NCBI GenBank assembly: GCA_963971535.1 | Contig: OZ020592.1 | Coordinates: 52,246,213-52,310,212, forward strand | Reading direction: 5' to 3' | Origin: Notolepis coatsorum | Taxonomy: Eukaryota > Chordata > Actinopteri > Aulopiformes > Paralepididae | Length of the DNA stretch: 64,000 nucleotides | Part shown: in pieces, positions 38,215-50,105 of the stretch | Layout: each line of letters starts with the position of its first letter | Numbering within the stretch: the stretch's first letter is position 1 | Program-made: the position numbers and the translations under genes | The notes under the pieces: generated by a model | Databases searched by the model: none | Told to the model about the DNA's origin: nothing | Seen by the model: the letters and a program-made list of their open reading frames with translations, nothing else

Positions 38215-39160
38215 AACCCATTCTCTGCCACCACTTTGATCATCCTAAACCATCCTCTGCCAGCGCCATTTGTCTATGGAGATGTTCACCTTCTTTGCAG
38301 TGCTATAACTTTTTAAATTGTATTGCTAAATTGACATTACTATGGCCCATTCAACATCAATTGTCTATCGTTCAGGATGTAGGAACGTTTTACTTTTTCA
38401 TTCACACATTCATACTAAAATACCGTCTAGAGTATAAATATGTTTTGATCGTTTTCTGCAGTATTTCATAGAACGTGAGATATAGGCATAAATGCATATA
38501 TTAGATTATCAAATGCAGTTTGATACCGATCCATGCTATATAAAAAATTTCAACTGTACATGGTCCTAAACGTCATGACTGATCATCTGCGGGTGAACGG
38601 AGGGGGGGGGGGGGGGTCGTTTATAATTCAATGACCGACGTTAAATGATTTATGTAGTATGGGTGATATATTGATCAGAGCAGTTTGTATAGAAAATTAT
38701 AAAGAAAAACGCTGAAACTCACCCCAGTCTCCTCGCAGCATTGGGTGATGAGAGTGGAGCAAACAGATCCCAATTATGGGATGTTGATCGATGCAATCCA
38801 TTTCCGGTTTGTATATTACTAATACACGTCCAAATCATGTTGATTATTGAGTTATGGCAAAGATCCATATCGACGGTGTCTGTATTGAGCCACGGGACGA
38901 TAAATGAGTGGCTGGACGAAAATAGGGGACGGACCGAGCTCCAATGGGCACTTCCGGTTTGGCAACTCGCCAATCGGCCACCAGGTGGCGGTATTGAACC
39001 GTTGCAGAGTTGTGATGGCTCAGACAGCATCAGCCAAGACTCCGTGGGTGAAATATGAATACCATGACGAAAATATGAAATATTGATCTCAAACACGCCT
39101 GGCAGACAACGCATGGCGGAGAAACCTGCCTTAACACGTGATTGGCGGAGAATGGGTTAA
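38215..39160 (+). mobile_element. piggyBac-like MITE 1
   Basis: TTAA at both ends (38215-38218 and 39157-39160) frames CCCATTCTCTGCCA...TGGCGGAGAATGGG. Duplicated TTAA and a CCC start are the hallmark of piggyBac elements. The 938-bp body has no transposase, a poly-G run near 38602 and a CTCF-like motif at 38978. It is the mirror image of the next element. Confidence 0.87.
38978..38991 (+). promoter_or_regulatory. CTCF-like motif in MITE 1
   Basis: CCACCAGGTGGCGG matches CCASYAGRKGGCRS at every position, on the plus strand. Binding is untested. Confidence 0.45.
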
Positions 39161-39409
39161 GGTGGAAAAGAGCAAAGGAGAACACATTGGGCCTCATTCA
39201 TGAAGTGATATAAGAACAGATTTAGTTCTTAACACTTTCTCTGCCAATAACGTCATACAACGGGTTTCAAGTTCATGCGAATTCTGCCAGATCACGGCGT
39301 ACGACGTTATTCTGATCATATTTCATATTTTCGCCATGTTATTCATATTTCACTCACGGAGCCTTGTGGGATGCTGTGGGACTCGGCACAACTCTGCAAC
39401 GCTTCAATA

Positions 39410-39423
39410 CTGCCACCTGGTGG
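39410..39423 (-). promoter_or_regulatory. CTCF-like motif in MITE 2
   Basis: On the minus strand CCACCAGGTGGCAG fits the CTCF core. It faces the plus-strand motif at 38978, so the pair is convergent. Confidence 0.45.
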
Positions 39424-40693
39424 ATGATCGGCGAGTTGCCAAACCAGAAGTGGACGGTTGGGTCTCGGTGCGTCTCTGAAATCCGTCCGGCCACTTGCTT
39501 ATCGTTGCGGGACTCAAGACACACGTCCATGTGTAGCGATCGCTGCCATAACTCAATAATCGACATGATTTGGGCATGTATTAGTATTATACATACCGGA
39601 AATGGATCGCCTCGATCCCCATCACATAACTGGGATCTGTTTGCTCCAGTATCATCGCCCAACGATAAGAGGAGGCTGCCGTGAGTTTTAGTGTTTTTGT
39701 TTATTATTATCGATGCAAACTGCCCTGATCTATATATCACCCATACTACATAAATCATTTAACGACGATCACAGAATTATAAACGACCCCCCCCCCCCCC
39801 CCCTCCGTTCACCCGCGCATGATCAGTCATAACGTTTAGGACCATGTACAGTTGACATTTTTAATATAGCGTGTATCGGCAACAAATGGCATTTGATAAT
39901 GTATATATGCATTTATGCCTATATCTCATGTTCTAGGATTTACTGCAGAAAACGATAAAAACATATTTATATTCTAGACAGTATTTTTGTATGAATGTGT
40001 GAATGAAAAAGTAAAACGTTTCTACATCCTGAACGATAGATAATCGATGTTGAATGGGCCATAGTAATGTAAATTTAGCAATACAATTTAAAATGTTATA
40101 GCCCTGCAAAGAAGGTAAACATCTCCATAGGCTTAGGTCGCTTTCACATATAGTTTTGGTGGACTCGGTGCGGTTCTGGTGGTGAAGTTGCAACATTTTT
40201 GCATTCTTCATTTGGTTCGCCTGCGTTCACATTAGGGATGCACGATAATTATCGGGCCGATAATTATCGGGCCGATATCAGCAATTATGACGTCATTCCG
40301 ATAAACTCGATAACGTTATTGATAGCTCCGATAACATATAATACATTTTTTGGTTAAAAGAAATCCGGTGTGGGTGGATTTGGATGAAGGGCGCTTGTTT
40401 TTATTATAGCCTCCTCCCGTTTTGCCAGTACTGTGGTAAAACTGATAGCGTGTGGTTTAGGAACAGGGAGTTTTTCACAAATCCAGCGCTCCCTTTCTTG
40501 GCTGTGACGTAGTCACGTTACATTCGGAGACAGACAGTCGATCTGCCAATTACGTCCCACGGCTTGCACCCACCTCTTCTTCTTACCACCAATCAGAAGC
40601 TCTCGTTCATTTATTTACCTCCGGATTGTCAGCCATTACTCTACTCGGAGCTAACGTTATCTCCCCGCCAGCCACATTGACAAGTACCAGCGC

Positions 40694-40801
40694 TTATACA
40701 TTACTGGCAAATGTATTGTTGCACTTGTGGCAACGAGCGTTGTCAGCATCGACTTTAGTAAAATAGACCCAGACTTTTGAACATTTCGTTCTGTCCGCCA
40801 T
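40694..40801 (-). pseudogene. hAT transposase N-terminal fragment with BED finger start
   Basis: A 35-residue frame begins MADRTKCSKVWVYFTKVD and contains 'CHKC', the first pair of metal ligands of a BED zinc finger, the N-terminal DNA-binding domain of hAT transposases. It then stops at 40694, before the His pair, so only the start of the gene survives. The Met at 40801 is chosen because the upstream extension is TG-repeat-encoded and unlike the family. Confidence 0.75.
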
Positions 40802-40845
40802 TATGAGAGCAGAGCTGTCTGTACTCCAGCGCAGCACCCGTGTGA

Positions 40846-40847
<2 letters not shown>

Positions 40848-40926
<79 letters not shown>
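40848..40926. repeat. (TG)n microsatellite
   Basis: About 39 copies with one GA interruption, inside the hAT element just upstream of the BED-finger start. Confidence 0.93.
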
Positions 40927-41842
40927 GGAGGGGAAGAGAGGAGAGAGCAGGCAGCCCGCTCCCCGCGCAGGCAGAGAGACACAGAGGCAGGAGAGATATA
41001 GACAACGGCCAACAAGATTAGTTTGCGACGTTTAAATTCCTCAAAAAAAACCTCCATAATTTCTCGAGTACCGATAGCAGTACCGATGACGTCGGAGCTT
41101 ATAAATACTCAATATACACTATATATATATATACAGTTAAAAAAAATATTATAATACAATAAATATCGGTTATCGGTATCGGCTTGAGGAGCATAAAGTT
41201 ATCGGTATCGGTGTCAAAAAATCAATATCGTGCATCCCTAGTTCACATAGCAATCTGTCAGGCGCACCAAACTATCTGAACAATGTCACGCGGTCGAAAA
41301 GGGCGCTCGTCTATTGGACAGTGGAAATGTGTGTGTGGCTGCGAGCCTGTGTGCGCTCGCGCGTGTGTGTGTGTGTGTCTGTGTGTGGACTGCGAGCCCT
41401 CCAGATCAGCGGAGGCGAGTTGTTCTATTGAAGCCGATTACCACCATCCTCTCGCTAAACAACTTGTACACCACGTTGTTATATATATATAATAATAACA
41501 ATATAATAAGCCGCGTTTTTACTTCCTTCTTCCCAAGATGCACAGTTAGATATATAGATATATAGATAGATAGATAGATAGAGAGATAGATGCAGTGTGC
41601 TTGTTTTGCATTGAATGCTGCGAGCAGTGGTAATAATAAGCACTTCCTATATTTGGTTCGTGTTTGGTCCGATGAAGCGAACCGAGACCTACGTTTTCAG
41701 GCGGACCATTCACACAAACCCGAAAACCCGGACTATCGAATTCTGGTCCGATAATCCGGACCAAACAGCCCCTGTGTGAAAGCGACCTTAGACTGGTGGC
41801 AGTGATCAAACATTGATGGATATAAGCGTGGCAGAGAAATTG

Positions 41843-42869
<1,027 letters not shown>

Positions 42870-43839
42870 CTAGCATTTCCTCTTATTTTGTTCTTACCTG
42901 GGATTCAGCAATGTTTTCTTATTGTTGCTTTTCTCTCAGGCAAGATCAAATTCTAAGTGTGGTCGAGAGCACTCTTACCCAGATAAGAAACTCTTACCCA
43001 GATGAGAACTAGGGCTGTACCGAATGTCATTTTTTAACATTCGAAGCTTCGATTGAAGTATTCGAACGAAGCTTCGAATGTCTATAAATTTTTTTTTACT
43101 TCAAACTTTCTCAAACTAAATCCTCAATTTTAATAAAGTGATTAATCTGATAAGTCTTTTTCTTTTATTAAATCAACTTTCTTTAATGAATATAACTCAT
43201 CAGTTTCGTCAACATAAATAATCCAATAAGGGCACGGTTGGTATGAAAGTGATGGTGTCGTCTTATGTATAATATTATTAATATTAGTGTAGCCAAAAAG
43301 GGAGTGTGTCTGAAAGGAGAGAGCATAGGATCAGCGGCATATACATAATAATAATACATACATATAATACTGCGCGATTGGTTCTTGACATACTGTAGCC
43401 TACTTTGCTGGAACGATTTATTTCGCACTATACAGTACGTATACGTATAAGTACAAGTATAAGTCTTTATTTGTCATCAGATTAACACACACACACATGC
43501 GATGAGCGACCCACAGGAACACACACACACACACACATGCACTGAGTCGCAAGTCGTGAGACGTGAGTGTGTGTCATTTTGAGACTAGTCGCAAATCGCT
43601 TCCTGTTGAATATATCAGACAGGGATCAGATGCCGAATACATGCAAATCTATTTAGCGCGAGCGCGCATTTCAGTTTAAGAATGAGTGGGATTCATCATG
43701 CAAATCTCTGGGTAAGCACAGATTTCGACGTCAAGAACGGCTTGATGAATGTGGCGGTGGCTTTACTTATTGTTCTCTTAACAGACAGGTAAGCAAGAAT
43801 ATAAGAAAAATAATAAGAGAGTATTCTTGAATGAGGCCC

Positions 43840-45183
43840 ATTGTGTATTGCACTTCCGCTGCTTCTTCTATCAGAATAGTTTCTGCCCGCGTGCCGCGAC
43901 GTGAGAAAGAGCCTCCCGTTGTTGCTGCGGACGGTACAAAAATACAGAGGTGTTCTTCTTCCCCGCCAATGAAGTATTCACCGCCCAAAGACCCAATACC
44001 GTGGCAACAACTACCGCACTACCGGTAGAATAAGTGCCGAGAACCGTGGGAAGTGATGCAAACTGTCTTGTCGTGTTTTGAACATTTATGTTGTGTTGAT
44101 GGAATCACGTTAATATAGAGAGGCGAAAACAATACGTTATTTCGATTGATATGAATTGGATAATGCTGGCTGCAGGCTGTTAGCAGAACTAGCGTAACGT
44201 GCTGTTTGGGCGTAGAGTCAGTGGCCAATCAGATCGCGCAAACCGAACGCGGAAGTGCAACTCCGTTAGGGAAAATATACACGCGTTCGGGACACCGAGC
44301 CTGACATTTTTTCTTTTGACCTGGGAATCGATACCGGTACCCAACGGTACCTTTTTTCTGTGCTTTACTCTCCCTCTCTGAAGTCTAAACTTCACAACAC
44401 ACAATCTAAAACCCCTTACCTCCCTCTCCCAAACTTCCTGGTTAAATAAAAAAAATATATATATATTTTCTTTATTTTTTATTTTTTTTATGATTTACTA
44501 ATTGCATCATTCCAAATCGCGATTTCGATTTAAAATCGATTAATCGTTCAGCCCTATACCACACTACATACGGTTAACCCTTTGTCGTGTGGCAGTGAAA
44601 GTGTTAACCTTCTGTATTGTCACAGTGAAAGGGTTAACCCTTTGGTAGTGAGGTAGTGAAAGGGTTAATGATGCAATCACCTTCTCATCATTCCTGTGGA
44701 TCTAACGATGTGAAGACGGAGGAGGGAAGAGGCAGTGCTGAATACAGCAGAGCCGAGGTGTCTCGGGCTAAATCCGACACACTCCCGAGTCCTGCCCTAC
44801 ATTCCATAACGAGGTCATGTCCCCGTCTGTCAGACATTCCGCGAGTGATGCACCTGTTGAGCAGAGAGGAACCAGATCTGCCACATTGTTCGAGGCTCGT
44901 TATGTCAAACAAGTGCAGCAGGTATTGTTCACCTGCGGTGGAACAGGTGACAGAATAACAAGGGCAGCGTTTGTAGCTGAGACGATAAAACATCTCGTTT
45001 AGGCATCGTGTGCTGATTAGTTGAGCAGTTCATAAGCATTTGTCTTGTAGAAAAACACTAGCTGACATTTCTGATAGCGGAACATACTGACGATATGGTT
45101 CACTTCAAAGATCGATCCCAGAAAGCTGTGGTTTCCCCCCACACACACGCACGCACGCACACATACATACGTATACATTAGGA
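43840..45183. other. Unannotated intron sequence
   Basis: At 44570-44668 three or four inverted and direct copies of 'GTTAACCCTTTG' and 'CAGTGAAAGGGTTAA' occur, related to the TTAA-type ends seen elsewhere. 'AATCGATTAATCGTTCAGCC' near 44536 is a single hAT-like end without partner. No exon is seen. Confidence 0.4.
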
Positions 45184-46080
45184 GACCAGAACGCGTCTAT
45201 ATTAATGCCAGCCCAAGAGTGCAAGAGTGCTTCCGCATTCGCCGGTAACCAATGCGCATTTTCTTTTTGACGCCCCACAAACGCATGCTTCCCTTGTAAC
45301 ATTAACACAGCCCAGCTGTCAACTGTACTTTGTAACGTTGTTATTTCGGGCATTCATAACATTATTTCGCGCGACTGTACATTGTAATGTTAACACAGCC
45401 CAGCTGTCAACTGTACTTTGTAACGTTATGTTATTTCGGGCGTTTTATTCATAACAAACATTGACGCGATTCCGCCAACACATATGTAATATTAATAGGT
45501 TTTGCTCACAGAGAGATAGACATAATCACGGTTATCTACCTCAACAACTGCATGTACTGTAGAAATGTATGTTTCAGTGCAGATAAAGGTACTGTACAAA
45601 ATAACCTCTAAAACACTGCTAGAATACACAAGAGAGATAGATAAATAAATAAACATAATCGCAGTTATCTACCTCAACAACTGCATGTACTGTAGAAATG
45701 TATGTTTCAGTGCAGATAAAGGTACTGTACAAAATAACCTCTAAAACACTGCTAGAATACACAAGCAGTTAGGGTGCGCTGTGTTAACATTACAATGTAC
45801 AGTCGCGCGAAATAACATAATAACGTTATGGCGTTATGAGTGAATCTGGTCCTCGTTTGGATAATATGTAAAGTAACAGTTGACAGCTGCGTTGTGTTAA
45901 CGTTACAATGTACAGCGAAATAACGTTATCCCGTTATGGGTGAATCTGGTCCTCGTTTGGATAATATGTATTCCATTTCCGTGTGTGAGTGGCAAAAAAG
46001 AAAATGCGCATTGGATTGGGGCCAATCAGGCGAATGCGGAAGCACTCTTGGGCTGGCATTAATATAGACGCGACCAGAAC
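45184..46080. mobile_element. Mutator-like non-autonomous element with 9-bp TSD
   Basis: The element (45193-46071) starts 'GCGTCTATATTAATGCCAGC' and ends with its reverse complement; the inverted ends continue with small gaps for about 80 bp. GACCAGAAC is repeated exactly at 45184-45192 and 46072-46080; a 9-bp duplication is the signature of Mutator-like transposition. The interior has 'CAGCCCAGCTGTCAACTGTA' twice, plus an inverted counterpart, and a 129-bp direct repeat. No transposase is present. Confidence 0.88.
45506..45765. repeat. 129-bp direct repeat inside the Mutator-like element
   Basis: Two nearly identical copies contain 'TCTACCTCAACAACTGCATG' through 'CACTGCTAGAATACACAA'; the second follows the first with only a short 'GATAAATAAATAA' addition. 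Confidence 0.88.
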
Positions 46081-46803
46081 AGTCACAGGTTCCATTCACA
46101 CCAATGGGGATGTAGAGGTCTTTCTTTCTGTGAAGGTGCACTGAATGGACAGTAAGTTAATGTATTTCTGACTTGTAGATCCAGTAGAAAACTACTTTTT
46201 CAGCTATCTCAGACTGTCTGAAATAGCGCCAGTGTGAGAGTGAGAGACCACCACGCCCAGTCGCCCACTTAAGAAGCAGTAGCCATGGCCGTTCATCCTA
46301 TTTGGCATTAATCGTCATCTTCCCATATATCCAACATCTTTTCTCTCAGCCCTTCCAACAACCTTCCAGTTTGCCCGAGACACCCCTCCCTCTATAAGGA
46401 AGAACAACAATCTCTGTCAGAGCCGGAGCCCTGAGACCTCTCTCCCAAATTTACTCAGAGTGTTGACACTCTCGGGGGATGCATTTAATTGGTGTCCTGA
46501 ACCCTGTGTTTTATGGCATGGATTTAATGTCATCTTTGACACAGAGGAGCAATTATAAAGCATCTTAATTCCCAGGCAATTTGGCAGCGGCTCCCTAACA
46601 CCACAATAAATCAGGAATGATGGGCTACAGTAGCAGGGAGAAGAGCGAGGAGGAGAAAGAGAAGTAAAGGAACAAAGGAGAGAGGGGAAAGGAGGAAAAG
46701 AGAAGACTAGAGGAGGGAGAGAGGAGAAGAGAGGGGAAAGTAGGGCAGAAGAAAAGAGGGAAGAGGAGAGAGAAAAGGAGAAGACAGAGAGAGTAGAGGG
46801 GAA
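46081..46803. other. Intron sequence with purine-rich stretch
   Basis: 46635-46800 is an imperfect GGAGA/GAGAA purine run on the plus strand. No other structure is supported. Confidence 0.4.
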
Positions 46804-47048
46804 ATGGCTGCTTTTTTATATAGCGCTTTTATCCAAAGCGCTTTACAATTTGTTACTCAAATTTTTTACACATTCACACACTGACGGCGGAGGCAACCAT
46901 GCAAGGTGCCAACCTGCTCATCGGGAGCAATTAGGGGTTAAGTGTCTTGCTCAAGGACACATCGACAAGCTGCCCAGGAGGAGCGGGAATCGAACCGGGA
47001 ACCTCTGGATTGCCAGACAACCGCTCTACCTCCTGAGCCACTGTCGCC
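46804..47048 (-). mobile_element. tRNA-derived SINE, minus strand
   Basis: It is the reverse complement of the SINE at 20888: 'AAGTGTCTTGCTCAAGGACA' is the conserved body, 'GGAATCGAACCGGGAACC' the B box and 'CTCTACCTCCTGAGCCACTG' the A box of the tRNA head. The left end carries 'TATAGCGCTTTTATCCAAAG'. Confidence 0.87.
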
Positions 47049-47120
47049 CCTGGAGTGGAACAAGGGAGGAGAAGAAATGAGAAGACTAATCTTTCTAATG
47101 AGATGCCTTGTGCTGCAGCG

Positions 47121-48440
47121 CTGCCTGTTACACTGTGTCTTCCTGTAGCATGACAACATGCTGCCTGTTACACTGTGTCTTCCTGTAGCATGACAACATG
47201 CTGCCTGTTACACAGTGTCTTCCTGTAGCATGACACCATGCTGCCTGTTACACTGTGTCTTCCTGTAGCATGACACCATGCTGCCTGTTACACTGTGTCT
47301 TCCTGTAGCATGACACCATGCTGCCTGTTACACTGTGTCTTCCTGTAGCATGACAACATGCTGCCTGTTACACTGTGTCTTCCTGTAGCATGACAACATG
47401 CTGCCTGTTACACTGTGTCTTCCTGTAGCATGACAACATGCTGCCTGTTACACTGTGTCTTCCTGTAGCATGACACCATGCTGCCTGTTACACTGTGTCT
47501 TCCTGTAGCATGACAACATGCTGCCTGTTACACAGTGTCTTCCTGTAGCATGACACCATGCTGCCTGTTACACTGTGTCTTCCTGTAGCATGACACCATG
47601 CTGCCTGTTACACTGTGTCTTCCTGTAGCATGACAACATGCTGCCTGTTACACTGTGTCTTCCTGTAGCATGACAACATGCTGCCTGTTACACAGTGTCT
47701 TCCTGTAGCATGACAACATTCTGCCTGTTACACTGTGTCTTCCTGTAGCATGACAACATGCTGCCTGTTACACTGTGTCTTCCTGTAGCATGACACCATG
47801 CTGCCTGTTACACTGTGTCTTCCTGTAGCATGACAACATGCTGCCTGTTACACTGTGTCTTCCTGTAGCATGACAACATGCTGCCTGTTACACAGTGTCT
47901 TCCTGTAGCATGACACCATGCTGCCTGTTACACAGTGTCTTCCTGTAGCATGACAACATGCTGCCTGTTACACTGTGTCTTCCTGTAGCATGACACCATG
48001 CTGCCTGTTACACTGTGTCTTCCTGTAGCATGACAACATGCTGCCTGTTACACTGTGTCTTCCTGTAGCATGACAACATGCTGCCTGTTACACTGTGTCT
48101 TCCTGTAGCATGACAACATGCTGCCTGTTACACAGTGTCTTCCTGTAGCATGACAACATGCTGCCTGTTACACTGTGTCTTCCTGTAGCATGACACCATG
48201 CTGCCTGTTACACTGTGTCTTCCTGTAGCATGACAACATGCTGCCTGTTACACTGTGTCTTCCTGTAGCATGACAACATGCTGCCTGTTACACTGTGTCT
48301 TCCTGTAGCATGACAACATGCTGCCTGTTACACTGTGTCTTCCTGTAGCATGACAACATGCTGCCTGTTACACTGTGTCTTCCTGTAGCATGACAACATG
48401 CTGCCTGTTACACTGTGTCTTCCTGTAGCATGACAACATG
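47121..48440. repeat. 40-bp minisatellite, 33 copies
   Basis: Each unit is exactly 40 bp: 'CTGCCTGTTACACTGTGTCT' followed by 'TCCTGTAGCATGACAACATG'. All 33 units keep the length. Variation is almost confined to two sites: T or A in CAC[T/A]G, and A or C in GACA[A/C]CATG; one unit ends CATT. The last eleven units except two are the major type, while variants cluster in the first two thirds. Confidence 0.96.
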
Positions 48441-48540
48441 CTGCATTACACTGTACGTTAATTTACGTTATAAATTAAAACTTTATTCTGGAGCATATAA
48501 GTGCAGGTTCTATTCTCTTTATTGTGATTACCTAACCCAT
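48441..48540. other. Minisatellite edge
   Basis: A degenerate partial unit 'CTGCATTACACTGTACG' leads into unique AT-rich sequence. Confidence 0.5.
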
Positions 48541-48720
48541 ACAGCACCCAATGGAGTGATGTGCTTTGGGGGGAATATATAGCATTGCCCCACCGCTACG
48601 ATCCAGGCATCTAAGCTGGCTTTTTAAGATGCCAAATGTGCGCTCGATCAAATGTGAGCGTTCTGACTTCTGATGTGAGTCCGATTGTACGCCGCCTCTC
48701 CAACGTTGGCAGGATTACGC
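48541..48720 (-). pseudogene. PIF/Harbinger transposase fragment
   Basis: On the minus strand, 'ANVGEAAYNRTHIRSQNA' then, one frameshift later, 'IERTFGILKSQLRCLDRSGG' match the C-terminal part of Harbinger (HARBI1-like) nucleases, whose catalytic Glu lies in the IERTFG region. It ends 'AHHSIGCCMG' and a stop. A preceding 'IPWVHLP' fits the 'PW' stretch of the family. Only about 60 residues are left and it cannot be active. Confidence 0.8.
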
Positions 48721-50105
48721 AAGGCAAGTGGACCCAGGGAATCTGGCAACCACATTCGTTATTAAATTACTGGTGCTGCACACTACCTGTGTTGATTGAA
48801 TACGTTTGCTTCCTATTTCTAAAAACATGTTCGTTCTCGCTTGGTGGTACAATTGGAACCTGAGTGCAGTCAATAATAATAATAAACTGTATTTATATAG
48901 CACCTTTCATACAAGGATTACAGTTCAATGGGCTTTATATAATGAAGACATAATAAAACAAGGAGCAAGAGCAATGCATAACACAAATAAAAATTGCAGC
49001 ATGATGCATCATGCAAAATCAAAATCTCGTTACAAAATCAATCAATCAATAGCGCCGACAACATTGGGGAAGCCGACAACGTTAAATAACAATATTTTAA
49101 TAATAAATAAGATTCCATGGGATCTCTGGGTGGCTGGCTCATTGTGGCTCAATATCATCCTTGATCGAGTAGATCAAGAATAGCTTGAGCTGGCAACCTG
49201 TGTCTCTGGTCTCGCTTAAATCAAAAAGGGATATTCTCCTTAGAAATATTCTTTCACAAGCACGCCTGGCATTACGATGCCTTCGCCTGGCAACAATTAC
49301 TGCTGCCATGATCACCTGAGACGCTGGCAATGGCACCCCTTTATAAATGTGTTTATTTACCTCCAAATCTCTCAAGGCGTAAATAGAGTCGCTTTAACTG
49401 CGCGTGGCAATTAGCGCTGACCTTTGTGAATTGGGAGTGTTTTTGGATTAGACTAATTTGCATAGAAAGGGGCACATGTTCCGCCCATATTACCTCATTT
49501 AAATACCCGCAAATACCACCGAGACGCAATGCTGATTGCAACGCAATTACCACCGCATTTCACCCTTTGCGCTTGCTTTGTGAATAGTAAACAGTGTTTC
49601 AGAGCTATTTGCGCCGGCATAGCATCAGAAAAAGCCACGCAATCCCTTCGTGAATTCACCCTTGTGTCTTTCTGTAGCATAACAACACGTTGTCTGTGAC
49701 ATTAACTCCAGCAACAAGCTCTGGAATGAGTGAGCGAATGAGTGAGTAATGCTAACTTATAAAGTCAGTGAGTATGTGAGTACAGTATGTACTGTAAATG
49801 AGTTGGTGTGAGAAAATGAGTGTGTGCATATGAGAAAGCAAGCAAGTGAGAATGCTGAAATGATCTGTTCAGGCTGTAATTAGCATTTTGTGTAGGGGTC
49901 AAAGGGCTCAGGTTACAGTCTGCATGCTATGACACAGCCCCCATCTACTGAATAGACCACTGATGACTGACCGGAGATCAGAGAAGCTCGTCATGGCAAC
50001 AGCAGTCGAACGGGAATTTAACCCCTAACCCTGGCTGCGTTGGAACCTCACGCAGAGCTCCAAGCCCTCAGCTACACCGGAGGAGGACCTCAGTGTGGCT
50101 AGGTG
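48721..50105. other. Unannotated intron sequence
   Basis: 'TTTATATAGCACCTTTCATA' near 48891 belongs to a repeat phrase seen elsewhere in the window. (GAGT)-like runs occur at 49730-49850. No exon or complete element was recognised. Confidence 0.35.

Larger units (their letters stand above)
40225..41248 (-). mobile_element. hAT element with perfect TSD, innermost level
   Basis: The element (40233-41240, 1008 bp) starts TAGGGATGCACGATA and ends TATCGTGCATCCCTA. GTTCACAT is duplicated exactly at 40225-40232 and 41241-41248. Sub-terminal 'TTATCGG' repeats occur at both ends. It keeps the first coding part of a hAT transposase on the minus strand and has acquired a TG microsatellite. Confidence 0.93.
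40133..41790. mobile_element. TTA-flanked DNA element within MITE 2
   Basis: The ends 'GGTCGCTTTCACA' (40136) and 'TGTGTGAAAGCGACC' (to 41787) are inverted repeats, flanked by TTA on both sides (40133-40135 and 41788-41790), as for Harbinger-type elements. The sub-terminal part has several 'TTGGTCCG' and 'CGGACCA' words. The hAT element at 40233-41240 is inserted near its left end. Confidence 0.85.

Noticed and set aside
43012..44562. Element between TAGGGCTGTACCGAA and the TTCAGCCCTA end
   Set aside because: The two ends are of different families and the right end of the 39.2-43.8 kb element lies between them, so they cannot be partners.
47121..48440. CRISPR-like regular array
   Set aside because: Direct tandem 40-bp units with no unique spacers, in a eukaryotic intron.
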